Below, piece by piece: positions 25,701-34,212 of a stretch of 64,000 bases of DNA. Source of the stretch: an uncultured Lentisphaerota bacterium (GTDB lineage Bacteria; Verrucomicrobiota; Kiritimatiellia; CAIQIC01); contig CAITZM010000018.1 in assembly GCA_903896925.1 (NCBI GenBank), positions 1 to 64,000 on the forward strand, in the 5' to 3' direction. Position numbers and translations under genes: made by a program. Each line of letters begins with the position of its first letter. Position 1 is the first letter of the stretch. The notes under the pieces are model-generated. The model had not been told where the DNA came from. It did not search any database and saw nothing but the letters and a program-made list of their open reading frames with translations.

Positions 25701-25936
25701 TGTCCCTTGAGGCACTCCGGGATTTCCTTGAGCACATACCCGCGATCCGTGAACAGCTTCACGCCGACCTGCAGCGTATCCTGCTCGAACGCGTCCAACA
25801 CCGCGACCTCCGCGGGCGCATCGGCGGAAAGTTCCTGGATCATCCGCGCGTTGCCGGCAGGTGCCGGGGTCCGCGCGGCCCACAGCGGCCCGCCGAGACC
25901 GAGCAACGTCAGCAGTAAGCAAAGTTTTGTGTTCAT
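22793..25936 (-). CDS. Fusion of a GH32/GH43-like propeller and a sialate O-acetylesterase (SASA) domain
   Basis: This 1047-residue secreted protein has the signal peptide MNTKLCLLLTLLGLGGPLWA. Residues about 20-190 are an uncharacterised N-terminal domain. About 225-690 is a five-bladed-propeller glycosidase-like region (VDDFLVEQ, CYATSRDGLHWDRP, MVSADGIHWSKP, YSRDGFHWHRP). About 740-1020 is a SASA/CE6-type carbohydrate acetylesterase: VLLFGGQSNALGWG supplies the nucleophile Ser, GMGWVQGESDA is the third block, and FHFTSPALLQIG carries the catalytic His. The Asp expected in the usual DxxHFT is not seen (EGQFHFT). Having deacetylase and glycosidase-like modules in one chain implies an acetylated substrate. 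It precedes the pectate-lyase-like gene. Confidence 0.82.
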   Translation of the reverse strand: MNTKLCLLLTLLGLGGPLWAARTPAPAGNARMIQELSADAPAEVAVLDAFEQDTLQVGVKLFTDRGYVLKEIPECLKGQAFVRGAMERMGFRCTKAGVVTLLTPDPAHPRAASLALALESRGYARLATPQTFQLFGQAEFDQVRIYQKRLAQGEEFRMGKWILLVGPKQCTQWIIPPPKPWAENDGELLYNGIRLPKEWPPRSEEPKSVEPMAVPYLDHPPQVLPIDVGRQLFVDDFLVEQTDLKRLFYAAKKYEGNPVLAPQTELELNKPQDAIASPKSGGVWWDAAQQVYRMWYEAGWLHTVCYATSRDGLHWDRPQLDVYPGSNRILDPAIKPDSWTVFPDYDSADPAARWKMYLRPPGGDLPGYSMVSADGIHWSKPVESGLTGDRSTMFYNPFRKKWVYSLRSGVRGRSRHYWEHSDFLAGAKWDYFRYGPSATTPVFWTAADRLDPVDPVIGDRPQLYNLDAVAYESIMLGIYQIHLGPDNDKCALTGLPKITELNLAYSRDGFHWHRPDRTPFIPAARRDVWDRGYVQSVGGLCLVRGDRLWFYYIGFQGDAAKAKKDGMYDRGSTGVAFMRRDGFASLDAGQQAGAVLTRPLTFSGRHLFVNTDCPQGELRVEILDASGAVIAPFTKEHCIPVRADKTKQAVQWQGADDLAALCGRAVKFRFHLTSGKLYAFWVSPDRSGASNGYIAAGGPDYAGRLDTAATAAQTEGAGANGPDQVVDKTGHAPVVAPTVAKKVYVLLFGGQSNALGWGYQKYLQDTGDPLRLPQADVEMFYEIPGTGFLPEDQLLPLQSGTSNPGVKPLPNHYPALTNAPISRFGPELSFARTVRDRIHAPDAKVAVIKFAMGGSSLWNPTNWLPDGTTNAVADGRLYRIFQETARRGIAALQKKYPDHVVEVLGMGWVQGESDALEGKGAEYQQHLTDFIADVRLTFGTNLVFALSKISPNQIEGTADAKRSEQWALVRAAQDAVAAAVPRVVVTETTGRVYAVSQGLAEGQFHFTSPALLQIGRDLGRALVTASGLGGQPGPATKAADPRARRRR

Positions 25937-25973
25937 AATTTCGATGATAAGTGCCCGATCGGTTTCAGCAAGG

Positions 25974-28922
25974 TCATTCCACCCGCAAAGACGCGATCGG
26001 GATCACGGCCAGCTCCGCGCTGTTGTTGTTGCCGCCGCGGCCGCCGCTGTTGGAGTAGCCGACGTAGAGCTTGCCGTCGTGCTCGGTGGCGCAGGGATAG
26101 GAGAGCGAGGCGCGCTCGCTCGATTCGCCGGGGCCGGCAGGGAAGACGGCGGGGCGGATGACAAAGATCTTGCTCAACAACTTTTCACCGGGCCGGCTGA
26201 CGGCGATAGTCAGCGGGTTGCGCCGGCCGCCGCTGTCGGCCGTGGTGGTGCAGACAAGATAGCGCTGGCCGTTGCTCAGCAGTCCCGCACACGGTTTGCT
26301 GGTGGCCATCGGCAGATTGCCCGGCGCGGACGCGGTCCATGTGCGTCCGTAGTCCGCGCTCTCCGCCACAAGCGCCAGCGCCTTCGCGCCATAGCGCGCG
26401 ATGTTGGTCACGCGCGGGCCATCCACGATCACCGCCGACTCGCCCCACATCTTGAGACGCGCCGGCGCCGGAATGCTGACGAGGTTCCACTTGGAAAAAT
26501 CGTCGCCGTGACTGATCGCAACCGCGGCGGGATTTTCGTTTTGCTCGCCGATGACGCGCCCGCGGATGCCGGCCATGAGCCAGTTGCCGTCGCCCATCTG
26601 CACCGGCTGGTTCAGCGCCCAGAAGCCACCCTCGACCACCACGCCCTTCGGCTGCCATTTCCCGGTGGCTTCGTCGAGCTGGTAGGCACGCGTGTGGATG
26701 CGCTCCATGCGCCCGTAGAACGCGCCGTGAAAAGCCCACAGCGCGCCGCCGTGCGAGAGAAAGACGCCGTGGCTGATCGAAAGACCGGGCTCCTCGCCGA
26801 CGCCGATGGTGAAAGCTTTGCCGAACGTTTTCCCGCCGTCGCTGCTCACGCGACCGCGCGCCAACTCGCCCAGGCTGTTTTCCTCGCCCTTGTTGTTGCC
26901 GTACGACGCATACAGTTTCCCCGTGTGCCAACCGAGGCCCACGCCGTGCAACCACTTGTAGCCGTCCCGCTCCGGCTCGTTGGCCTTGATGACGTGAAAC
27001 TCTACGCCATCGAGCGCGGCCAGCTCGGCGCTCTTCGGCACCGCGGCGCCGCCCCAGATCTGTACTGGCGCAACAGCCTCGGGCGTGTGAGGCGTGGTCT
27101 GCCGGTCCGCCAGCGCGCGGATTTCCGCAGGCGTTAGCACGCCGCGATAGAGGGCGACCTCGTCGAGCGCGCCGCAAAAACTTTGCACCAGCTGCCGTCC
27201 GTCGTGCACACCGCCCAGCGTCACGGGCGCCTCGGTGGCGATGACGGACGTGCAGAGCTGGCTTTCCGCCTCCTGTTGGCCGTTCACAAAGAGACGCGCG
27301 AAACCTTGGTCCAGCGTGACGGCGACGTGATGCCACTGACCAACCTTCGGCTCCGTCTGCGAGCCGAGATGCTTCCAGCCTTTGTTCTGGACGTAGAAAT
27401 GAAAACGCTTGTCGCGGTCAATCATCAGGCCCCACTCACGCTGCTTCTCCGCATAAACATTTTTTCCGATGATCATCTGCTGCGCGTCGCTCAACTCATA
27501 GGGATTGACCCAGGCGGCGATGCTGAAGCTGGACTCGCCGAATTGCAGCGCCGGCACGCACGGCACGCTCACGCAGGAACCATCGAACCGCCACGCCTGG
27601 CCCTCGACGCCGGCGACCAGTTCCGGCGTCCCCTGCACCACGCCGGGCAATTTGCCGACAGCATCGGCGTTGGTCGCGCCGGGCTTTTCGTCAAACGTCC
27701 AGCGCGCTACTGGTGTTGCCGCATGGGCAACGGCCTTGGCGGGCGGCGCCCGTTTGCCCGTGGCCTGGTTGATCAGCACACGTTGCCGCGCCTGCGCTGA
27801 AACCCACTGTCCCTTGAGCACGTCTTCCTCGGTGAACGTCGCCATCAGGATCTGCTTGGCGCCGCTGCGATCAAAATCATAGATGACGTGGATCATTCCA
27901 TCCGCGGCCTGCACGCCATCGGGATAGGAAACCTTGTTGCGCTCGTCGAGCATCAGGCCGCCCTGCCACGTGCGGCCATCGTCCGGAGACAAAAATGCGG
28001 CCAGGTGCGAGCGGTCTTTCTTCCCTCCCGGCGGAGCATGCCGGACCAGCAGCAGATTGCCGCTGGCCAGCCTGCGCAAGAAAAAGCGCGTGGTCGAATG
28101 CGGAATCGCACTGGCCTGCACCTCGCTCCACGTCTTGCCGCCATTGGTGGAAACGCTCTCACCGAGGCCGTTGTATTCTTTTGCGCCCCCTGGGAAATGT
28201 CCGCGCACCAGCATCCACAGCGAGCCATCCTTGCGCTCGACGATCATATGCTCATCGGCGTTGCGGCTCCGCTTGTCCACGATATTCGCCGCGCCCAGAT
28301 CGGCAAAAGTGGCGCCGCGATCCGCCGACACCACCGCCCGCGCGCTGCCGTTCGTGAACCAGGTGGCCATCGGCAACAACCAGCGGCCGTCGCCCGTCAC
28401 GATGGGCTTGTTCATCATGACACCCTTGGAAATCGCGCGCGGGGCCGACCAGGTGGCGTCGGCCCGCGCAGGATCCGACGTCGCGATGGCGAAGCTCAAC
28501 GACACCCGGCCCGGATTCCCCGCGATTTCCTGCGACCAGAAGAGCCACAACTTGCCGGTCGGGTCGAGCCAGAGGCAGGGATCGAACGCGCGCACCGGCC
28601 CGGCGCCGTCCGGATCGAGCACCAGCACCCGCTGCCACGTCGCGCCGCCATCGCCGCTGGTATGGAGCAGGATGTAGTTATGCGCATCCTCGGTGACGCC
28701 GCCGCCGTACCACGTCGCCCACAAGCGCCCGTTCGCCGCCCGCTCGATGCCCGGAATGCCCTGGAACAGCCGAGCACTGTCCGCGCAGTCCGGCCCGGGT
28801 GCAAAGTTCGCCGCCGCCGGTACGGCCGCAGCGCTGTTCTCCGCAGCCGCCGCTACTCCGCCCATCAGCGCCACCAAGAGCAGACTGCCCAAGATCCCAG
28901 CCGACCAAAACATTTTCTTCAT
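25974..28922 (-). CDS. Sialidase-LamG-sialidase-type exported protein
   Basis: This 982-residue product has a signal peptide (FWSAGILGSLLLVALMGGVAAAA) and a start with GAGG upstream. Residues about 45-390 are a sialidase-like propeller with Asp-box-like repeats (TSGDGGATWQ, VSADRGATFAD, VSTNGGKTWSE, LSPDDGRTWQGG). About 410-600 is a LamG/concanavalin-like domain (VARWTFDEKPGATNADAVGK ... GALDEVALYRGVLTPAEIRAL). About 620-980 is a second propeller (VSSDGGKTFGK, ESADYGRTWTAS). Two propellers flanking a LamG module in one chain is an unusual order. The pattern suggests an exo-glycosidase, but the sialidase catalytic Arg triad and Tyr were not confirmed. It lies 37 nt before the acetylesterase fusion gene. 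Confidence 0.78.
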   Translation of the reverse strand: MKKMFWSAGILGSLLLVALMGGVAAAAENSAAAVPAAANFAPGPDCADSARLFQGIPGIERAANGRLWATWYGGGVTEDAHNYILLHTSGDGGATWQRVLVLDPDGAGPVRAFDPCLWLDPTGKLWLFWSQEIAGNPGRVSLSFAIATSDPARADATWSAPRAISKGVMMNKPIVTGDGRWLLPMATWFTNGSARAVVSADRGATFADLGAANIVDKRSRNADEHMIVERKDGSLWMLVRGHFPGGAKEYNGLGESVSTNGGKTWSEVQASAIPHSTTRFFLRRLASGNLLLVRHAPPGGKKDRSHLAAFLSPDDGRTWQGGLMLDERNKVSYPDGVQAADGMIHVIYDFDRSGAKQILMATFTEEDVLKGQWVSAQARQRVLINQATGKRAPPAKAVAHAATPVARWTFDEKPGATNADAVGKLPGVVQGTPELVAGVEGQAWRFDGSCVSVPCVPALQFGESSFSIAAWVNPYELSDAQQMIIGKNVYAEKQREWGLMIDRDKRFHFYVQNKGWKHLGSQTEPKVGQWHHVAVTLDQGFARLFVNGQQEAESQLCTSVIATEAPVTLGGVHDGRQLVQSFCGALDEVALYRGVLTPAEIRALADRQTTPHTPEAVAPVQIWGGAAVPKSAELAALDGVEFHVIKANEPERDGYKWLHGVGLGWHTGKLYASYGNNKGEENSLGELARGRVSSDGGKTFGKAFTIGVGEEPGLSISHGVFLSHGGALWAFHGAFYGRMERIHTRAYQLDEATGKWQPKGVVVEGGFWALNQPVQMGDGNWLMAGIRGRVIGEQNENPAAVAISHGDDFSKWNLVSIPAPARLKMWGESAVIVDGPRVTNIARYGAKALALVAESADYGRTWTASAPGNLPMATSKPCAGLLSNGQRYLVCTTTADSGGRRNPLTIAVSRPGEKLLSKIFVIRPAVFPAGPGESSERASLSYPCATEHDGKLYVGYSNSGGRGGNNNSAELAVIPIASLRVE

Positions 28923-28968
28923 CGAAATAACCTCATGACTTCAACTGCAGCTTTGCAACTCACCACGT

Positions 28969-29019
28969 GTTTCCAAGGATTGGAAACGGCACGCCTGAAC
29001 TTACCAATGCTTGGGAAAA
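28969..29019. repeat. Bipartite TTCC-GGAA element, full copy
   Basis: Unit 1, GTTTCCAAGGATTGGAAAC, has perfect 8-bp arms. A 16-nt spacer is followed by unit 2, TTACCAATGCTTGGGAAAA. Confidence 0.8.
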
Positions 29020-29050
29020 CGCAGTTAGATTGTTGATCGGGCTGGTCGAA

Positions 29051-29148
29051 GCGGCGGCACTCCAGCCACCGAAACGGCCATGCACGTGCTGCCCAAGCAG
29101 GGCTCGCGTGCGCCGTACTGGCTACGACGGCAGGAGTGCCGCCGCTCC
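29051..29148. repeat. Inverted pair of GCGGCGGCACTCC repeats
   Basis: GCGGCGGCACTCC at 29051-29063 is inverted at 29133-29145 within GGAGTGCCGCCGCTCC, separated by 69 nt. It belongs to the 24-bp palindromic family at 33684, 40830 and 40923. Confidence 0.75.
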
Positions 29149-29235
29149 GGGGTCTTCCAGCCCGGTGCGCGCTTTGCACAGCAGGGGACCGGTCGTGCCC
29201 GGGGGAGAGCGGTAGAGCCAGTGAAGGCATCATGT

Positions 29236-32200
29236 TCACCGGACGATGGCTTCCTCGCGCAGGCGGAAATCGGGCGTCAGGATCTGGCACTGCGCGACCT
29301 GCCCGAGGTCGGTGCCGGTGATTTTCCAGACGACACGCTTGTCCGGCGTCAGCTCGAAGATGTGCGCACCAATTTTGTCGCCGTTGTCGCGCGTGTTCCA
29401 GTTGCAGACGATGGTGTTGCCGTTGGGCAGCCTCTGCAGGCCGGCGGGCGTACCGAACTGGATCGCCGGCAGCCATTCCCCATCCACGCGCCAGACGATC
29501 TTGTTTTCGGCGTCATATTCGGTGACCGCGCCGCCGGCGGAGATCAGCGTATTGCCGTTGGGCAGGCGCAGTGCCACGATGGGGCCGGGCTCGCGCGGAA
29601 ACTCGCGAAGCAATTTGCCGGTGGCGTCGAACTCGCGCACGGCGCCCTCGGCGGTGAACGGCACGAGGTAGGTGCCCGCCGGCGTCTTGCGGCACATGCG
29701 GAACTGCGCATGCGGCTTCTGCTCCGTCGTCGCAAGCCGCACCTCGTGGACGATCGCGCCCTGGCGGTTCACCTCGATCAGGCGGCACTCGCCGACGATG
29801 CCGATCAGCACGTTGCCATCGGGCAGCGGCTGGCAGCAGGGAATCTCGTTCGGCTTTTCGGTTTTGTACTCCCACACGATTTGTTTGTCGCGTGTGACTT
29901 CGCGGACGCCTTGATAGTACGTGGTCAGGATGTTGCCGTTGGGCAGCAGCCACGCGTCCTGCGGGTGCGGCACGGAGTAGTCCCAAACCACTGTGCCGCG
30001 CTCATCGAGCAGCGCAACGCGATTGTGCGCGTGCTCGGTGATCAGGCAGGCGTAGGGGCCGCGCAGGTTCTCGTGCCAGAAGTTGCGCGCGAGCTGCGGC
30101 GCGGTGGTCTCGGTGCCGAGCGGATTGCGCGGGTCCACGTCAAGCACGGGCCAGACGAGTTCGCCGCGCAGCTGCGCCGCTTCGTCCTCGTAGGCGCCGA
30201 GGCGGAGCGAGTTGGAGTCGAGCCAGAGATTCACCGTACGCCGGTCGCTTTCCGAAACCGTCTTGAGATGCGCGGCGTTGGTGAGCGCGTTGCCAAGCTT
30301 GCAATAGTTCGCGCCGAACCGGCCGGGGATCGTGCGCGAGCCGCCGTGGATGCCGCTGTAGTCGCTGACCATGCCGCCGCTCATCGCGCCGGAGAACCAA
30401 AAGACGTCGTTGCGCAGCGCGGCGTAGCTCATGTCCTGCGGGCCCTTGTGCTCGCGCGTGTGGCAGGGCAGGCAGGCTTTTTCGAAGATGGGCTTGATCT
30501 GCCGGTAGTAGCTGACCGGCTCGATGCGGCCGAGCTCGGGCTGCAGCTTGGAGGGCGCGCGCCGCATCGCCAGCGGCGGCTTGGCGAGCTGCGGCGAGCG
30601 CTGCGTGGGCTCGTGGCAGCCCTGGCAACTCAGCTGTTCGCCGGGATGCACGAAGGCGACCGCGCGCATGGATTGCACCGCGCGAAAGTTTTCGTCGAGC
30701 ACCTGGAAGATGAGTTCCTTCGCCACCGGCGCCTCGAAGTAGGCGCTGCCATCGGCCTCCACCGGCACGATGCCCAGCGGGATGCGCGGCGTATTCTCGC
30801 GCTCGAAGCCGATCATCGGCTGGCCCATCTGGTGGTTTTCCTTGAGGATGTTCTGCGTAACACGCAGCCATTTGATCTTGGTGCCCGGAGGGAACGGCAG
30901 GTCGGAATCGTAGACGTTCATCACGGCAATGGTCGCGGGTTTCTTGCCGGTCGCGGCCGCGCCCTGCACGGTGCGCGGCGGTATGGCGGTGGGCACCGGG
31001 CGCGCGCGCAGCGGTATGGGCTGGATGAGGCGCAGGCGTTCGTCCTGCGCGCACGGCAGCAGCGCGTGCTCCGCGAACAGCTCCTTGTTGCCGAACCGGT
31101 CGAGCAGCACGAGGTTTTCCCACGCGTTGCAGAGCATGAAGTCCGCGGAGAGCGGCCAGGGCGTGCCGTATTTGTAGTGCCGCCGCGACGGCATCTCGGT
31201 CTCTGGGAACGGCTCGTCCGGCGTGAAACGCTTCACCTGCGCCATGTGACCATCGTCCGGCACGTTCAAATCGAGCAGGCCGATGGAGCCAAACCACTCG
31301 CCGTGATGCGGCGCGGCCGTGAAGGCGTAACGCGGCGAACCCGGAATCGCCCGCAAGCCCATCTCGACCAGAGGCGTGCCGTGACGGCTGTCCTTCCCCC
31401 CACCCTGCCACGGCTCGAAGCCGGTGAAGGTGTGGTAGGGCTTCGGATAGTTGCCGTGCGGCGAGCGCGGATCGGTGCCGTCCGGCCCGGAGATCCAGAA
31501 GCGCGTGCCAATGCAGTTCTCGCGGTCGGTATAGTCCCAGCGCGTGTAGACCAGCTGGCCCGCGTGGTTGACGCTCGGGTTCCACTCGGTGGTCTCGAAG
31601 TAGCTCAACGGCACGATGTCGGTGCCATCGCCCTTCATGGAAAACAACGTGTGGTTGCGCACCGCCAGCCCGCTGAAGCAGCGGATGTAGCCGCCGCGCC
31701 GCTCGGAGACGAACGCGATGCGGCCGTCCGGCAGCCAGCAGGGGCCGAAGTCGTCCGTATCACCCTCGGTCAGCTGGGTCAGCCCCGTACCATCCACGTT
31801 GACCTTGAACAGATGAAAGACGGTGTTCTCCGCAAACACCCACTTGTGCTCGCGGTTGGCCGTCCAAGCGAAGACGATCTGTCGACCATCAAACGAAAGG
31901 TCCGGCGTGGCGAAGGCGCCGTGATCGAGTTTCTGCCCCTTGAGCCGGCCGTTCTGTACGACCGAGTTGGCGACGATGTTGATAAACTGCGGCGCGTTTT
32001 TGAAATCCTTGACCGCGTAGAGGCCGCCGCCGGGCAACGCGTTGAAGCCGTAGAACTGCGTTGCGAAATGGCCGCCCTGCACATCCGCCGTCGAGGGATT
32101 GGAGCGTGCCGAGCCTTCGAAGCAGCCGCGTGCCACGCATAGCAACTGGTCGAAATTCAGCAGCGGATTTTGCAGCGCGAGGTGGCGGCGCAGAGTGCAG

Positions 32201-33399
32201 ACGGCGAGATAGGCGGCGATATCGTCCGCTGACCCCGGCGTGGTGTTCGCTGCCGTCACGCGGGTTTTCAGCGCGGCATAGTCGCTCGCCAGCGGCGCGA
32301 AATCCACGGCTGGATTTTCCTTCGTCAACCAGGCCAGCAATGCGCCTGTCCGCCGCAGCGCCGTGCCGAGCGGGCCGCCGTCCTCCGGCCAGATCAGCGC
32401 CTGTTTGTCATAGGCCTGCGCGGTGACCTGTTCTTTGTTGGCACCGGACACCGGACGCGACAGCGGATATTCCAGCTGACCGGGCGCGAGCGGATCGGCG
32501 CGCCAGTTTTCATACTCGGTCAGCCAATAGCGCAGCACGCCGTCGCGCGGCGCCACCGCCGGAACCGCCTTCAGACCGGCCGCAGCGATAAACGCCGCCA
32601 GCGCGCGCCGCTCGGCGCTCACATCCTTCGCCGGCGGCATGGGCAGGAACGCGGCCGACATCGTGCCCGGCATCGAGGAGGGCCAGATGCCGGTTGCTTT
32701 CGACGCCGCTGACGCCGTGTGCAGCACCATCTCGCCGTGCTGGCCGGAGAGATCGGCAACTTTTCTATCGCGCGCTTGCGCGAAATTCCACAAGCCGATG
32801 GTGGCGTCGTCGGCCTCCGGCGCAGTAGCTGTCAGCGCCTGGATGTCGCGCGCCACCTTGGAAATGCGCACCCACAGGATTTCGCCGTCGCTATCCAGCC
32901 CCTTGCCATCCAGCGCGCCGATGACCAGCGGCCCGGCCGCGCGCTGCCCGCCGTGCCGGACAAGCGCGCGTTCCCCCGCGAGTGCACCATCCACAAAGAT
33001 CCGGCCGCGTTGCTCTTCCAGTACCAGCGCAAAGTGATGCCACTTGCCGTCGGCCAGCTTCAACTGCGTCGGCAGCGTGTTGGGCTGGTAGCCCGGCACA
33101 TAGGCGTGCAGCAGCCCGCTCTTGGGCAGGGTGAACAGCTCCCAGTGACCGCAGGAATTTTTTGGCTCATAGGAAAACAGGATATTGTACGCGGCCCGGC
33201 TGTTCATCCGCGCGTAGCACTCCACGGTCAGCGGCCGCTGGCCGTAGAGCGGATTCGCGGCCACCAGGGCGCTCTGTTGCGGCGTCACCAGACCCACCGC
33301 GTTCGTCAGCGCCACCGCGTGAAGCTGCAGGGACAGCACACCCCACGCCGCCGCCAGGATAAACTGTTCACGCATGGACTTGTTCATCGCACGGTTCAT
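29236..33399 (-). CDS. LamG / HzsA-like propeller / di-haem c / PQQ-like propeller protein
   Basis: This exported protein of about 1390 residues contains, in order: a signal peptide (QFILAAAWGVLSLQLHAVA), a LamG domain (about 30-190), a TolB/PD40-like propeller (DLSFDGRQIVFAW, WLPDGRIAFVSERRGGYIRC) with similarity to the hydrazine-synthase alpha-subunit-like (HzsA) family, two haem c motifs CQGCH and CLPCH (about residues 925 and 975), and a C-terminal PQQ-like propeller with LPNGNxL repeats. Haem attachment implies a periplasmic location and a redox or binding role. Such proteins are abundant in PVC genomes and need not make hydrazine. The start is uncertain: ATGs at 33399, 33387 and 33375 lack a clear ribosome site. 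Confidence 0.8.
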   Translation of the reverse strand: MNRAMNKSMREQFILAAAWGVLSLQLHAVALTNAVGLVTPQQSALVAANPLYGQRPLTVECYARMNSRAAYNILFSYEPKNSCGHWELFTLPKSGLLHAYVPGYQPNTLPTQLKLADGKWHHFALVLEEQRGRIFVDGALAGERALVRHGGQRAAGPLVIGALDGKGLDSDGEILWVRISKVARDIQALTATAPEADDATIGLWNFAQARDRKVADLSGQHGEMVLHTASAASKATGIWPSSMPGTMSAAFLPMPPAKDVSAERRALAAFIAAAGLKAVPAVAPRDGVLRYWLTEYENWRADPLAPGQLEYPLSRPVSGANKEQVTAQAYDKQALIWPEDGGPLGTALRRTGALLAWLTKENPAVDFAPLASDYAALKTRVTAANTTPGSADDIAAYLAVCTLRRHLALQNPLLNFDQLLCVARGCFEGSARSNPSTADVQGGHFATQFYGFNALPGGGLYAVKDFKNAPQFINIVANSVVQNGRLKGQKLDHGAFATPDLSFDGRQIVFAWTANREHKWVFAENTVFHLFKVNVDGTGLTQLTEGDTDDFGPCWLPDGRIAFVSERRGGYIRCFSGLAVRNHTLFSMKGDGTDIVPLSYFETTEWNPSVNHAGQLVYTRWDYTDRENCIGTRFWISGPDGTDPRSPHGNYPKPYHTFTGFEPWQGGGKDSRHGTPLVEMGLRAIPGSPRYAFTAAPHHGEWFGSIGLLDLNVPDDGHMAQVKRFTPDEPFPETEMPSRRHYKYGTPWPLSADFMLCNAWENLVLLDRFGNKELFAEHALLPCAQDERLRLIQPIPLRARPVPTAIPPRTVQGAAATGKKPATIAVMNVYDSDLPFPPGTKIKWLRVTQNILKENHQMGQPMIGFERENTPRIPLGIVPVEADGSAYFEAPVAKELIFQVLDENFRAVQSMRAVAFVHPGEQLSCQGCHEPTQRSPQLAKPPLAMRRAPSKLQPELGRIEPVSYYRQIKPIFEKACLPCHTREHKGPQDMSYAALRNDVFWFSGAMSGGMVSDYSGIHGGSRTIPGRFGANYCKLGNALTNAAHLKTVSESDRRTVNLWLDSNSLRLGAYEDEAAQLRGELVWPVLDVDPRNPLGTETTAPQLARNFWHENLRGPYACLITEHAHNRVALLDERGTVVWDYSVPHPQDAWLLPNGNILTTYYQGVREVTRDKQIVWEYKTEKPNEIPCCQPLPDGNVLIGIVGECRLIEVNRQGAIVHEVRLATTEQKPHAQFRMCRKTPAGTYLVPFTAEGAVREFDATGKLLREFPREPGPIVALRLPNGNTLISAGGAVTEYDAENKIVWRVDGEWLPAIQFGTPAGLQRLPNGNTIVCNWNTRDNGDKIGAHIFELTPDKRVVWKITGTDLGQVAQCQILTPDFRLREEAIVR

Positions 33400-33683
33400 C
33401 GCATGTTCGGGATTTGCTCGTCGAGCCAAAATCCGGCCATCCGACGGTGGCGTAACGCTGACTCACGACCCAATCCAGCCGACGATGCGCACCCCTCGAC
33501 TTGTGCGGGCAGGGAGAAATGCCTCTGCTTACCGCACCAAAAAACCGGCCTCAAAAAACCCCGCCCGTTCGTCGAAGCAGCGGCCGGCGGCCCTCAGCGG
33601 CAAACGTCCGATACCTCGGATACCGAGGTATCGGGGCCATCCGTCGCACGCACGGGCAAAGCCCGGGTTGGCGGTGGCTGCTC

Positions 33684-33707
33684 CGGCGGCAGGAGTGCCG
33701 CCGCTCC
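33684..33707. repeat. 24-bp GGAGTGCC palindromic repeat
   Basis: Identical over 24 bp to 40923-40946 and, inverted, to 40830-40853. The centre is GGAGTGCC between CGGCGGCA and GCCGCTCC. Confidence 0.85.
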
Positions 33708-33732
33708 CAACTACCCGTACCCCGCCCCGCCT

Positions 33733-33757
33733 GTAGCCGCGTTCGTGAGCATGCGGC
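33733..33757. repeat. GCCGC-GCGGC hairpin repeat, copy 1
   Basis: GTAGCCGCGTTCGTGAGCAT then GCGGC forms a hairpin. The first 17 bases recur at 33948-33964, and an inverted copy is at 34168-34193. Confidence 0.7.
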
Positions 33758-33776
33758 GCACGCAAGCAGACACCAA

Positions 33777-33820
33777 CTGGGAGCGGCGGACCCGCCGGGG
33801 CGGGTCCGCTGCAGAGGAGG
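33777..33820. repeat. CTGGGAGCGGCGG repeat, copy 1
   Basis: About 44 bp matching the reverse complement of 52152-52195, including CTGGGAGCGGCGG and CCGCTGCAGA. Its ends overlap the composition of the 24-bp and 78-bp families. Confidence 0.7.
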
Positions 33821-33842
33821 CGTCGGATGTGGGTATTGCCTA

Positions 33843-33920
33843 CGGGTCTGCGGCTACGGCACGGCGATTACACTATGCGGGGCGGTGAGGACACCGCCCC
33901 TCCCAGCTAGTCAGACAACC
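33843..33920 (-). repeat. 78-bp inverted repeat, left copy
   Basis: Inverted relative to 37200-37279 with about seven mismatches. The core is a perfect 9-bp hairpin, GGGGCGGTG-TCCT-CACCGCCCC, next to TGACTAGCTGGGA. It flanks the URO-D and rhamnosidase genes. Confidence 0.85.
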
Positions 33921-34167
33921 TCTCGGCCAAACGCCACATTTGGCGATGTAGCCGCGTTCGTGAGAGCGCGACACACGCGCTCAAACAGCATTCGCAGAAA
34001 TGCGGCTGCGCAGAAAACCATGCCCCGGGCTTTCTTCGTGGGCGGGGCTTCCAGCCCCGCGAGCCCTCCCAAAGCAGATGCATGCGGAAAGCAGGACGCC
34101 AGGAAAAAACCACCGGCCCCCTCCCTCCTTCTCATTTGTCTGGCCAGAAAACTGCCGCGCACACCCA

Positions 34168-34193
34168 TAAGCCGCATGCTCACGAATGCGGCC
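34168..34193. repeat. GCCGC-GCGGC hairpin repeat, inverted copy
   Basis: Reverse complement of the 33733-33757 element (GCCGCATGCTCACGAATGCG core), next to the end of the URO-D gene. Confidence 0.7.
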
Positions 34194-34212
34194 ACAACGG
34201 AGTAGCCAGCCC

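Larger units (their letters stand above)
28923..29235. other. Gene-free stretch made of repeats
   Basis: No gene is supported in these 313 bp. It contains the bipartite palindrome 28969-29019 and the inverted pair 29051-29148. Confidence 0.6.
33400..34212. other. Gene-free repeat-rich stretch
   Basis: About 810 bp without a supported gene. It holds at least five repeat elements of four families (33684, 33733, 33777, 33843 and 34168). A long open frame here is low-complexity translation of these repeats. Confidence 0.65.

Noticed and set aside
29080-32142. Plus-strand open frame of about 1020 codons
   Set aside because: High GC suppresses stops on the strand opposite the HzsA-like gene; the translation is rich in Arg, Ala and Val without domains.
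29236-33399. True hydrazine synthase subunit (anammox)
   Set aside because: No other anammox genes are present; the HzsA-like fold is common in non-anammox PVC bacteria.
33501-34205. Plus-strand frame of 234 codons
   Set aside because: It consists of translated palindromic repeats and has no ribosome site or homology-like pattern.
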